Shown here: positions 22,256 through 33,886 of the stretch, piece after piece | How the letters are laid out: every line of letters begins with the position of its first letter | Numbering within the stretch: the first letter of the stretch is position 1 | Assembly (NCBI GenBank): GCA_003290165.1 | Contig: QNQO01000525.1 | Location: forward strand, 62,001-126,000 | Direction: 5' to 3' | Length of the DNA: 64,000 nucleotides | DNA from: Berberis thunbergii | Lineage: Eukaryota > Streptophyta > Magnoliopsida > Ranunculales > Berberidaceae | Translations under genes and position numbers: made by a program | The notes under the pieces: generated by a model | Told to the model about the DNA's origin: nothing | Database searches by the model: none | The model's input: only the letters and a program-made list of their open reading frames with translations

Positions 22256-23046
22256 CATGGATTTGGAAAAGAAAAAGATGGGAGCATCGGATGAGTATCG
22301 AGGATAGTTAGTAAGGGAATGCGATATTGGAAGTTGGGCTAGAAGTAATGTAAGAGGTGATGCATGTTAGCATCCAGCAATATGTTATATAGTGTTGGAG
22401 TTTGTTCAAAAACTTGTAGTTGTGGTGATTGGGGAGGGGAGAAGGTGGATATAGGGTTTGGAATAGTTAAAGATATAGACGGTTTGAAAGTGGGTGGTGC
22501 TAGATTCATTTGTCGATGAATGAAACGGTAATCAAACTGTGTGTTTGCTAGGAGAACAGGTGCGGGTGGATGAAAAAGATGGTGGGTGTGTAGAACAGAA
22601 ACTTGGTGGCATGTGTTACCAGTAAAAGACGAACTGATGGCATCATAATTGTGAATACAAAATGGGAAAAGCTGATTTGTTAAAGCATTGGTGGCAATAA
22701 TGGTTGAAATGGCTGTTATAAATGGTGAACGTGTCTACACTCCAACTTAATCTGGAGCAACAAAATGAATTGGCTTCATTGACTGAGATGACATTAACTC
22801 GTGGTGCACTAAAATCGAGTGGGTGGTCTGCAATAAGTGAGGAGGAAATTAGTTGTTGTGAAGCAAGGGTGGTGAGTTGTTCGGCGATCTAGAACCATAC
22901 CCAGATGAAAATTGTTCTGGTCAACCCGCTCAAGAGGTTGTTGGGTGTGGTAGAGGGCAGCGTGTCGGGCAAAGCTCGGTTCAACCCCCATGATCCTTTC
23001 GGAGAGTCTCCTTATTCTCGACCTTCTAGTGAATGCTAAGGAGAAG
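22256..23046 (-). other. Flanking older repeat, possibly L1-like
   Basis: Between the two Gypsy elements. Minus-strand frames, such as 23063-22809, are short and broken and carry Thr/His/Ser-rich stretches like those of the L1 ORF1-like segment near 28 kb. No motif is decisive. It may be the continuation of 18519-19487 across the Gypsy insertion. Confidence 0.3.
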
Positions 23047-23412
23047 TCAGTTGTGGGAGCCAAAAATAATCCTTAGCCTAGTAGGATAAGAAAATCCAAA
23101 AATTTGGGTCGTTTCCAATAAGCCAGCCCAAATAAGATACAAGTATAAAAAGCCCAAATCTAGGCCCAGTGCAACTCGGCAAAACACTCTTTTTTAGAAG
23201 TGGAATAATTTTTGGCACCGACCACCATGCTCTGCTGAACACACGAACCTGCAGGAGAAGTATTTCCAAACAGGAAGTTATAACCATCAACGGGAAGTTA
23301 CAGTTGTCGATGAAAGTTAGAACCATCTACGGAAAGTTCCAACCATCTACGGGAAGATACAACCATCAATAATAGATTACAACCATTAATGGAAAGTTAC
23401 ATCCACCAATGG

Positions 23413-23622
23413 CTCCTGACCTGCCACGTGTCTCACTCGTCTACGAGCAATTTGCTTCCGACCTGCCACACGTCTCACTCTTCTACGAGCAGTTGGCTCT
23501 GGACCTACCATGTGTCTCACTTTTTTACGAGCAATTGGCTTCTAACTTGCCATTTGTCTCACTCGTCTACGAGTAGTTGGTACCCGACTTGCCACATATC
23601 TAACTCATCGACGAGTAGTTGG
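23413..23622 (+). repeat. Five 42-bp tandem repeats in the LTR with G-box/ABRE-like cores
   Basis: Five consecutive 42-bp units of the form CTCCTGACCTGCCACGTGTC...ACGAGCAGTTGG. The best-conserved units carry CCACGTGTC, which contains the G-box CACGTG and the ABRE core ACGTGTC. They end 12 bp before the LTR TATA box (TATAAATA, 23636-23643). The 3' LTR has only four units (about 25106-25273). The position just upstream of the TATA box suggests an enhancer array; this is inferred from motifs only. Confidence 0.75.
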
Positions 23623-24899
23623 CTCATCATGTCTCTATAAATAGCCAAATACAGTTATTTCCAAGTAACTCTTTTTTGATTCACAATTCTCTTTTAAAAC
23701 ACAAAAAATAAATATTTTCCTAAAGACATTGTTCTAACTTTGGCATCGAAATCCTCGTGGCATACATCACACCGGTGTCAAGAATTAATCTTCGTCTTAT
23801 GCTGATTGCTCTGTGTGATCAGGACGTGATCCGCTGAAAATTTGCATCCACAAATTGGTGCTTTCAATGAGAGTTTGAATCAAACTCATTACATGCACCA
23901 TTCATTTAATAAAAAAATTTATGTTCATTCAATTTGAATTTTCCTTCAAAGACATTTTTTCAATTCAATGGTCTGAACTTGAAAGTAAACTAGGAAAAAT
24001 AACATTGAATAATCCTCTACCCGAACCATACTGCCATCATTGCTATGGGTTCAACCGCTTCCGACCGGACATTCACTGGTAGTAGTTCTACCATTGTTGG
24101 CTGATCATTAATTGCAATATTTTGCTTAACAACCGAGCCCAATGGAAATGAAACAACAAGAAAATCTAGCAGGTCAAATTGTCAATTTGACTAAAATATT
24201 GGAGGAGCAAATTAGGGTGGTAAAATGATTGGTGAGTGAACAACCAAGGCATTGTCATCTGCCAGTAGACCATACTCATGGGAGTGGAAGTAGTCATTCG
24301 TCAAAGGAAAATAATTCATTTGGAAGCATCCATTCGAGATTAGGGCCATGAGTTAATGTGCACTCTAGGCTCGGGCCTCAAACAAGAATCTTCTCAAGGT
24401 TGGGCTCCCAAGAAGCTGTGCACTCAAGGTTGGGGTTGCAGATGACGCTAGATATAAGTAGTGAGCGTAGAAGACAAAATCCTGATAGATTTGAATAACA
24501 CAGAAGAATTTGATAATTGTGACAACCGACCATTTCACAAAGTGGATTGAATATGAGGCATCATATTTCTTTAGCTTTTTGGAAGAAAAAAAAATGTAAT
24601 GTACATAAGAAAAACTAGATTGTATGTTATCTCTTCAATAAGAGACTCCTCATCCAGTCAATCAAATTATCCACAAGATAAAAAAAAAACCAACATTGGC
24701 TTAAGAAACCGCCACTAATGAAGAATGATCTAGCAAAAAAAAAATTCGAACAAATATTTACATATACCTCAGTAGAGGATACATTATTTTACTTCTTAGC
24801 AATGGACACACCTTCTTAAGTTGAAATAGTGAAATACGAGATTTCGTTCTACATGTCCTTTAGCATCTTACTCGGGAGTACTTAAATCTGTTGTAATAC

Positions 24900-25510
24900 A
24901 AGGAATAATGTTCGGCGTCGACCACCATGCTTAGCTGAGCACACGAACCAACAAGATAAGCTTTTCCAAACAATAAGTTATAACCATCAACTGGAAGTTA
25001 CAACCGTCGACGGAAGTTACAACCATCTATGGGAAGTTACAATTGTTGACGAAAGTTACAACCATCAATAAGAGGTAACAACCATCAATGGAAAGTTACA
25101 GTCGTCAATGGCTCCCGACTTGTCACGTGTTTTACTTGTCTACGAGTAGTTGGCTCTCGACCTGCCACGTGTCTCACTCTTCTATGAACAGTTGGCTCTT
25201 GACCTGCCACGTATCTCACTCGTCTTCGAGCAGTTAGCTCCCGACCTGCCACATATCCAACTCATTTGCGAGCAGTTGGCTCCTCCTGCCTCTATAAATA
25301 GCTAAACACAGTTATTTCCAGATAACTATTTTTTGATTCACAGTTCTTTCTTAAAAAACAAATAACTAAATACTTTTCTAAAGGCATTATTCTAATTTTG
25401 GCATCGGAATCCTCGTGGCAGACACCCCACCGGTGTCAAGAATTAATCTTCATCTTATGCAGATTGCTCCATGGATTCAACACGTGATCTAGTGAAAATT
25501 TGCATCCACA
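24900..25510 (+). repeat. 3' LTR (5'-truncated) of the Gypsy element
   Basis: Collinear with 23203-23852, from GGAATAAT to TTTGCATCCACA. It keeps the GAAGTTACAACCATCAA repeats, four 42-bp units and a TATAAATA box near 25294. Confidence 0.82.
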
Positions 25511-25616
25511 TCAATCTCTCCCTGGCTGCTGGAGGTGAGTGGATTAAGCGATTTGTTTGCTTTGGATAATAATGGACATGCCGTACTCCGCAGAAACAAA
25601 AGTTGGGTGCGTCTTA

Positions 25617-27048
25617 GGGGGGTGTATTGTATCTGGATTTTGTGGGCAATTTAATAAATTCCATGGATTCTGAAAATCCAAGTGTATTCAATTTGGATTT
25701 TAAAAAGTCCACAAAAGTCTAGGGGTATTCAGTCAGGATTTTAAAATGTTTTTCTGAAATCCACAAAGTCTAGGAGTATTCAATATGGATTTCAGAAAGT
25801 CCACAAAAGTTTTAGGGTATTCAAAATATCATTCATATTTATGGATTTGGAAAATCATGGATTCTCATGGACTTTATTGTGTTAAGTATAAATAACAAAA
25901 TTCAATAATTTGCCAACCTCCATATCAAAGATTTCAATGATATTTTAAATATTTTTTTGTTCCATCTATGATAACACAAAAAAGGACTACTCCTCTTCTC
26001 ATTCTCTCTGCCGAAATTCCTACAATCCCAACAAAACTAGAGCTGTGCTGAGCTGACAGAGATGTCTTTAGCTTCTTCACTCCCTTGCTACAAACTCCGT
26101 TCTCACACTTCTTCATCCTTTTCTTCCTCCAACTCTTCTTCCAGCCCTTCCTCTTCATCTTCTTCTTCATACAAGTTCATCACTACAAGGAGCTCCAATG
26201 AGGAAGGACCTCTTCGAAGACCCAGTGCTCCTTCTCTAAGACAACCCCCTTCACCCACTCTCAAGCCTGCTCCTTCCCCTTCTCCTTCATCTCCATCTCC
26301 ATCCAAGCCAGCTTCAAGTGTGGTGGAGCAGAGTAATTCATTGGTGACTGTTGAATTGCAGAGGAAAATGGCTAAGGAGCTTCAAGATTACTTTCGTCAA
26401 AAGAAGCTTGAGGAAGCTAATCAAGGTCCCTTCTTTGGGTTCTTTGAGAAAAATGAGATTTCCAATGGAAGGTAACAATACCCATTTCTCTATTTTCTAT
26501 GAATTTTACTAATCTTCAGTGTTTGAATAAAAATCTTCAATTTTTCATATTTTGGGGTCTCTGATTTCACCTCACATAATGAACGAAAAATTGATAATAT
26601 GAACTGTTGATTACCATCATTAGATTCAACAATAATTGTGGGAAATTGATAGTAGAGTTTGATAAATCAACATACAAATATTTAAAATATCATTGGAAGG
26701 GAACCATATGTAGATGATAGAACGCATAAGTTTCGGATTGAAAGGGCTAGTTTTTTTTAGCACATGTATCTCTCACTTTTGTTAATTATATGCGGACGTT
26801 TTTTTGTTTCATCACTATTTATCAAATTCTTTTTTATCTTGCAAATAATTAGAAATCTGTAAAAGTCGTTCATATAAAGTCCGTGGATTTTCATAAATCT
26901 CTAGAAAGTATGTAGCAAAAGTCTATGGATTTAAGAAATCAGCAGAAGTCCGTGGACAATTTAAAGAGTCTATGGACAATTTAAAGAGTCCGTGGACATT
27001 TCAAATTATTTATCAATTCCATAAGAATCCATATACAATACACCCCCC
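25617..27048 (+). mobile_element. Harbinger/Tourist-type TIR element carrying a host gene exon (Pack-TIR)
   Basis: The left end GGGGGGTGTATTGTAT (25617) is matched by its exact reverse complement form ATACAATACACCCCCC at 27048. The flanks are TTA at 25614-25616 and TTA at 27049-27051, the 3-bp duplication of PIF/Harbinger elements. Subterminal motifs such as GTCCATGGATTT and GTCCACAAAAGT recur in both arms (25640-25860 and 26870-27010). No transposase is present. The interior, about 25900-26500, is host sequence: the putative promoter, whole first exon and part of intron 1 of OHP2. The element is 1432 bp. Confidence 0.85.
26062..26471 (+). pseudogene. OHP2: Captured exon 1 of OHP2 (light-harvesting-like protein, chloroplastic)
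   Basis: ATG at 26062 opens a Ser-rich plastid transit peptide (MSLASSLPCYKLRSH, then long Ser runs). Then come EGPLRRPSAPSLRQPPSP, a Pro/Ser linker, and ELQRKMAKELQDYFRQKKLE with GPFFGFFEKNEISNGR. The last block leads into the chlorophyll-binding helix of OHP2, a thylakoid one-helix protein needed for photosystem II assembly. The exon ends at a donor (GGAAG|GTAAC, 26471). Exon 2, which should encode the helix, is absent from the next kilobase and the rest of the window. Unspliced reading stops at TAA 26473-26475 after 137 residues. The exon is uninterrupted. It lies inside the TIR element at 25617-27048, so I call it a captured copy. Confidence 0.85.
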
Positions 27049-27051
27049 TTA

Positions 27052-28075
27052 GTAGCAAAATTGGATGGAGAATGAACGACTTCCCTCCGTCCCAAAATTG
27101 GTAATCTTGGAGCAAAGGAGAGGCTTTTAAGTATCAATCTATACCTTGAATCAAAAAAGAGGGAGGGAGAACTCTTCTAGAGATTGACTGTCTGCCTCCA
27201 TGAATTCACCAATACAGGAAGCCAAGAGTTGAAAGTCCTTCATAGATATTTTTTTGATGTGGGAACTCATGGAAGCAGATCCAACACGACACGGTTGAGC
27301 AGTTGACGGATAAGTAGTCCTCTGCCAAATGTTTGACAGACACCATCCAACTGAAGAGGACCCATGACCCAAGTGTGAGTGCCTTCACCATGTCTGCCTT
27401 GTGGGTGAATTGGATAAGGTAGTAATTGTTGGCTACATCCTGTTGGCAAATCAGTTGTTCTACATGGAAAAGATGAGTGGTTTCCCACTGAGAAGCCATG
27501 CGAAATGCAAACACTTTTTTTGTAGAGTCTTTGATGGTGGAAATATTTGGCCACCGCACGAAACTCCTTGTTTTCACTGGTAGGCTCGGATCGAGTTTCG
27601 AAGATTGGAGTTGGAAGGATAAGAATTTTTTTTTAGTTGTAATTCTAGGTTTTGAATATTCTGCTCAGTCAGTGTGTTTGGTGGTTGATAAGAAAAGTGT
27701 TGTGATGGGAGGGTGGATGATTGTTATTCAAAGTTTGAGCGGAGGTGGGAATGATATGGAAGACCTTTAGGGGTTGGAGTTGTAATGGTGGGTGTGATTT
27801 GTATGGTGTGGGTGGGGAGATGGATTGGAATTGGAGAATTATGTTGAGCTCGGAAAATGTAGACAAATGGTCTAGAGGTAGAAGGAGATTGGGTTAGGGG
27901 ATGAGTAGAAGTTCTAATGGAATGAGATTGGGTTTGATATATCCGAATTTTTTGATTAATAAAGTTACTCAAAGTGGGAAAGTGGGTGTTGTTACTCATT
28001 TTATTGAGTTAAATCGATTTGATGGGTGTTCAACGACTATTTAAAGGTAAAGAAATTATGATTGTACGTGGAGTA
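27052..28075 (-). pseudogene. L1-type LINE ORF1 fragment (DUF4283)
   Basis: Minus strand. From 27999 the frame reads MSNNTHFPTLSNFINQK and a Pro/His/Thr-rich stretch. From 27577 it reads SFVRWPNISTIKDSTKKVFA, WETTHLFHVEQLICQQDVAN, YYLIQFTHKADMVKALTLG and after a frame change VNCSTVSCWICFHEFP. This is the DUF4283 domain found at the start of plant L1 ORF1, next to a variable Pro-rich N terminus. The zinc knuckle and ORF2 are not seen; the fragment ends near 27.1 kb beside the Harbinger element. A CTCCGTCCC motif at 27084 resembles a Stowaway end but has no partner. Confidence 0.7.
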
Positions 28076-28213
28076 GCCGACGGTTAGTTATGGTGGAGAA
28101 ATGATGAAGCGCGCTCGAGACCTGTACAAAAAATACAAAGAAAAAACAATAAACAAAGAAAGGAAAATCGGTGTTCGATCTTTGGAAGTAGGAAGAAAGG
28201 TATTGAAAAAAAG

Positions 28214-28396
28214 GGAGTGATTCTATGTGACGAGGAAACTGGCGAGAAAACCAGCGAGGAAAGGGAGGTGGCAGAATCGTTCACCCCCTTTGGAATGTGT
28301 GCACAAAAAAAGTGGACACACATCCCGAGGGGGTGAACGGTTTACCCCCCGCTACTTCCCTTTTCTCGCCTACTTCCTCGACATTTAGAATTTCTG
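28214..28396. mobile_element. Hairpin MITE (GCGAGG family), copy 1
   Basis: The two halves are inverted repeats of each other: GAGTGATTCTATGTGACGAGG with GTTCACCCCC on the left, and GGGGGTGAAC with CCTCGACATTTAGAATTTC on the right. The transcript would fold into a long hairpin. A-rich direct repeats (AAAAAAAG) lie on both sides, compatible with an 8-9 bp target duplication. Related copies occur near 46.0, 54.7 and 62.8 kb. Confidence 0.75.
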
Positions 28397-28859
28397 AAAA
28401 AAAAGATAGATGTTGGCAAAAGTACTAAAATTAGTAGCTAGGAGAAAGAAGAAGAGTGTAGAGGAACAGACGAGGGTGGGGAAGAAAATGAGTTCGAGTT
28501 TGAGTTCCATGATAATTGTAACCCCAAAACACTGGATGATCGATGCAGGGTGGGTTTGTTGTTAAGTGGTTCAAGCACTTTTGGGGTTTGGATTCAATTG
28601 AATGGGTATGGGGACCTATAATTCGTAAGATTAACCAGTCTTTTAGCTATTCACCAGGGTCACATCTGTAACTTCATTTATATTAATAGTGCCCTCAATA
28701 TATAGATAAATCCTCATAATCATGACCACACCTATATGCACGAGGGGTGCTCTCACAAATAGATTACCAACTTCACCACGAAAACAAGAAGAATCAAATG
28801 GATGGTGCTGTTGATTTAGAGCAAGCAAAGCAATGAAATGAAATGATACACACACACAC

Positions 28860-29132
28860 GCAGCGCAAACTCAACATTAATCCCATCCCTCCCTCCTTCG
28901 GCGGAGGCGGGATTGTTGGGCATCATTTACACACACACAAACCTGAAAAGTTTCCACCCTCTCTCTTTCTCTCTTGCTTGGAGATCTCCTCCACCTCCTC
29001 CAAATGCTCCACCACCACATCAATCACCACTGTCAACCTCGACCCCACCACCACCGCTTCACGCCAAACCCCATCCGGACCCCACTCCACATTGCACCCC
29101 ATCTCTCAAATCTGATCTGATTGATCTACAAG
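28860..29132 (+). promoter_or_regulatory. Probable 5' UTR exon of the ELMO gene
   Basis: A C-rich leader-like stretch with (CA)n, CT-rich blocks and CCACC repeats ends at a good donor, CTACAAG|GTACAT (29132). The open frames across it are low-complexity and one stops before the donor. It lies 336 bp upstream of the proposed ELMO start exon on the same strand, so I read it as untranslated leader. Confidence 0.4.
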
Positions 29133-29467
29133 GTACATTTTTCATCATCTTGTCCGCAACTTTTTGGATTGTATTGTGTTCGCTTTTGTTTTTCTTTGTT
29201 ATCCTTTTGTGTGTTTTTGTGTTTCTGTAGGGAAGTTTAGCTCCCCATTGCTTTAATGTCTCCTCTGTGGACATGTTTGGAATGATTAGCTGAGTTGAAT
29301 TAGTAGAGAGCACCGCATGAGTTTTGCTTTAATTAATTACCAATCATTTCATTTCCATCCATGTTGCTCTTGGTATTGGGTTTTTTCGCTTTTTCTCTTT
29401 CGGTCAGAAAGATAGATAGATACATCCACTATGAAATCATCTCATCCCAGGCTCTTGTTTGCCTGAA

Positions 29468-32400
29468 ATGAGATTAAGGCATCGTCGTTGTATTCCTTCG
29501 TGTTCTTCGATAAATTCGGTAAAAATATTCATACCCATTTATCCATAATGCATATTAGTGTCTATATGGGGTTGCCCCTTCGTTGTGGGCACCAATTGTT
29601 TGAATAAAATCCTATGTCATTGCTAGTCAATGTACAATGTAGCCTACTTGTTAATTTTGATGGTCATAGTGTTGGTTCATGTCCATATAAGTTTTTACAT
29701 TGGTTAGAGACAAAATTACATGTACCCATTGTAGGGTAGAATGTAGTTTATTTATATGGGATATTCATTTGAAAAACAGGCTGACGAGGATGAGAATTAT
29801 TGGAAGAGAAGGAGTAGACATGAAGACTTGGCATGGGCACATAACCTTGCTCATGTAATCTCACATTCGGCTCAATGTTTTAGTGAGTTATTCTTTCTGA
29901 TTATTTATTCACTCTGCTGTTCTATTTGAATCATCTATGTGTGAATGTATGTTCATTGGTTCAATTTTTTAGTTGAAAAAGGAGTTATAATGTATATCTT
30001 GTGTAAAGGATTTCCCTCAACTTCGATTTCATATGACCAACTATGCACACTGTTGTAACACTCTGAGGAAATGGAAAAAACTGTGAAACACTAGAAAGTC
30101 ACAGAAAATAATGATCTAAAAGAAGGCAGGTATAATTTGTTAGAATGATTTAGAATTGAAATGTTTGGAACTTAGAACTAAGGAAAACGAGGGGAAATAA
30201 ATTAAACGTTGATTGTAATGGGTTCACCAGGATCTTGAATGGATATGTGCATAGCTTATGATGCCATGAACCAGAATGGACTTGCGATACAATCTGCAAC
30301 ATACCTTACTTATTAACTTGGCATTGGATACTTGATCTAGATTGAACATTAACTTGCAGTATTATATTTATATCTAAGGCTAAATCCACCTAAAACTAGC
30401 AAAGTAAAAAATTTATGATTGAATTAACGGTATTGTGCTTCTCAGCTCCTGTCTTCTGCTTCAAGATGGAATGGTGGAAACTGGAATTGTATGTAGTTTC
30501 TTTAACTCACACATCAGTTTCTGGTGGCTGCAGCTAATGCTATGGTTGGACCACGATCATGGATAGGAGGACTATTTTATCGCACAGGCAACAAACGGAA
30601 TGGAAACTCTGATAAGATTATTGATTATAATTTGAGCCCGCTAGAGGTATATGTAAAACCTGTGAAAATAGCTTATCCAGGAATTGGTTTTCTCATGGTG
30701 CACTGGCGTCCTAATCAGTTTTATCTGTGAAAATAACTTAATGACTTTGCAGGAGAGTAGACTGCTAAAAATTCAAGACAGGCTAAACGTACCTTTTGAC
30801 GAGACCCGTCCAGACCATCAGGTAGTTTCTTCTTCTTACATTTATTTATGCTTAATGTTTTTCTTACCCTTTCTTTGCTATCAGAATCAACGGCATATTC
30901 TAAGTATTGGATAATGGAACATAAACCTTGTTTCTTCAACTCAACAAGTCTGTATCCATGTTATAAGAGTTTGAAAAATATTATGTCAGGCATCAAACCA
31001 AAGCAAAAGTTTGCCTTCACTTTATTTACTTACTGATGCCTGAGGCACTCCACATTTTTTTATGCTAGATATTCATGTCTCCAACAGTCCCATTGATTCA
31101 ATCTAATTTTAATTGAAAAATGTATTTAACATGCAAACTAAACGGTTAAAAGGTGTATTATACTCGGCGTATGTTATTGTAATGTAAAACATTATAAACT
31201 TTAGAGTCAATCTTGGTCAAAATGTGAAACGTTGGAAAAACAAAGACCACATTTTCAAACTTAAGGCATTTGTTGCAAAATATGGAGTGGGTTCTCGTAA
31301 CACTGGAGTGGGTTCTCGTAAACTCTCAGCTTAACACTGGAGTGGGTTCTCGTAAACTCTGGAGTGGGTTCTCGTAAACTCTCAGCTTAACACTGGAGTG
31401 GGTTCTCGTAAACTCTCAGCTTCCCCAAAATATGGAGTTTTCACTTTTTATTTGAATGTTCTCTAATATATATATATATAAAAACTGACTCTATCCAATT
31501 TTGGTTTGTTTCGCATGATACGCTGCGATTTTTGATAGTATTTCTATATTCAATGTTAAAAGCAATTATAATTCATTTCTCCAACTACAAATCATTACAT
31601 CAACACCTTAACACCAAGACCAAAATTATCAACTAGAAATTCATTCATGCCTCTTAAGATTATCATGTGCTTTTGAAAAATCTTACGGCATGAAATTCAT
31701 TAGATGTTTTTCTAATAATAAAGTACACATTTCAAAATTCTAACATTTAGCCCTTGATCATTAGTTTCATTTGAAAGATCTAAAAAATGTATTTTAATGA
31801 TACTAAGTTTATCTAAATAAATAGTTATGACAATTTGAGAAGCAAAAATAAACTTTCTCTCCACCATGTGCCATGTGTGTGTACATTTCATACTCATTTT
31901 AACTTTTTTGTTCCGTTTGTTTTGCCTTTCTAGATGCATTTTATTGACAACCATGCCATTGTTGGAATGAATCTTGACCTCAAACCTAAAAGTAGATTGA
32001 ATCTCAACAACCGCAACACACACACAAAAAATGTACCTCCCGTATTAGATAGATTTTAGATCCAAGTAGTGCATTTAACTTTTTTATTTTTATTTTTTAT
32101 ATGATCAAATTTCCACCCAGATAAATGTATATAACCCATGTCTGCAATGTCGCACTGATTATTTTTGAAGATTCTATGCCACTTTATCTTATTTTATGCA
32201 TGAAGTTACGAGAAACCCTCTCGACGAATTGTTTTATGCAAATGAAAACTGTTGTTTTGTTGTGCTTCTCAGTAAGTTTAGATAACAGGTTATCATGACC
32301 AAGATAGAAGTAGATGTCTTACAGCCAGTTTCTTATAGTTTATCGACTGAAGAATTATATTCTTATCCTTAATGTCTTTGCGGAATCGCTTATATTATTT

Positions 32401-33843
32401 GAATAGGGCTTCGAAGATACATATACGTGAGATTTGTCGACTCAGTTGTTTGCACTAAATTTCCAACTAAGTCACCTTTGACGTCACTCGGGATAAAGTT
32501 GTGAGATGAAGGAGAATGATGGAGATGAATACTAAAATGAAGGGAGAGTGAAGAGGGAAAAGAAATGGTTTCTTGTTTGTTAAATATCCAGAGTTAAATT
32601 ATCTTTTGGTGTTTACCTTCTATATATGTATATATATACACAACATGGGAGGTAGGTTCTTATTTTTGTCTTGGAGACAAAGACATACCTATTGGTTAGA
32701 ATTGAAAGTTGAGATTCAATCCACTTAAGATTAAGGATCAAGATGCATACTCACCTAGAAGTGAAAAGAAAAGGAACAAAGAAAAGTGAAATCTAGGTAG
32801 AATATATGATGTACACATGACAAGAGATAGTTTTTTTTTTTTTCATTTTAGACTCACAAACTTAAAATTATCATAATTATTTGTTTAATTGTCCGCTTTA
32901 AGTAAAATTGGTATTGTTGAAATGCATATTTTAAGATTTCACCACTGATCAAATGTTCAAATTTATATTATGTATTTTATTAGGATAACAGATAATGCAT
33001 GCATGTTGAAAGTATTTCAATATTTTTCAAATGCACGACATGGGCCTGCATTAAGAGGCATGCTGATATACTATGTTGTTAAAATAGTCAGAAAACTGTG
33101 AGTTAACTCACAATTTGTAGTGAATCTTCCCCATCCCGAGTTGAATCGGGCCGTAAATCGTAACAAATTGTTGGTGAGTTGAATCCAAATCGCAAAATCG
33201 TTATTGAGGAAAGAATCGTTCAATTTCAGAGAAAAAAGAAAAAAGAGAAGAAGACAATCTCCACAATTTCTTTTTCTCTTGCTCTTCCAGCTCTCTTCTC
33301 TTCTAGGAAAGACAGTTTTCGAGTCGTCTGATTGTATTGTTGTCTGTGAGAGATCTAAACAGAGAGAGATTTGAAGTGTGAACAGAAATGAGGAAGAATA
33401 GAAGAAGAAAAATCATAGGGATTGTTTTCTCTGTAAATGAGATATTGGGAGTTGGGTTCATTTAATCAAAGATAAGAAATTAAATGAAATTGAACTGAAA
33501 TGATATGAGAGATGAAATGAAATAAAATCAATGATGAATTTGGGCTTCATTTATTTTTTATTTGGGCTCATTCTATCTTTTGCGCTTCATTTAATTAGTT
33601 TTTCCTTTGGGCTTTTTTTTTGAAAGAGGCTTCTTTTGGACTTACAAATTCAATGAAAATTCACTCTTACATGTTCGATTTTTTATTTGAGTATAAATTA
33701 TGAATATTTATTAATTTAAATACATATATTTATATGTATGTATTAATCTAAATATATATTAAAAATATTATGAATCTTCTGATTTACGATTGGATTTATG
33801 ATTAAATTAAAATCTTACCCTTTCCTCTTTACTATACGATTCA

Positions 33844-33886
<43 letters not shown>

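Larger units (their letters stand above)
23052..25510 (+). mobile_element. Ty3/Gypsy element, non-autonomous, repeat-rich LTRs
   Basis: The 5' LTR is 23052-23852 (801 bp, TGTGGG...CCACA). The 3' LTR is present from about 24900 to 25510 and lacks its first 150 bp. The target duplication is TCAGT (23047-23051) against TCAAT (25511-25515), one mismatch. Just after the 5' LTR comes ATTGGTGCTTTCAATGAGAG, a Gypsy primer-site pattern. The internal region keeps a gag N-terminus remnant (ENLAGQIVNLTKILEEQIRV at about 24155-24215 and HSRLGPQ-type repeats) and a scrap of integrase (VTTDHFTKWIEYE near 24515-24555). Everything between is deleted. Confidence 0.82.

Noticed and set aside
23389..23640. Open frame encoding a 14-residue tandem repeat peptide (TCHVSHSSTS type).
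   Set aside because: It is produced by 42-bp tandem repeats of a Gypsy LTR promoter; 42 is a multiple of three, so the frame stays open by chance.
26103..26306. Minus-strand Glu/Gly-rich open frame.
   Set aside because: Antisense shadow of the Ser/Pro-rich OHP2 transit peptide.
28843..29230. His/Pro/Thr-rich open frames.
   Set aside because: They come from (CA)n and CCACC-type leader sequence, and no frame fits the splice phase of the ELMO gene.
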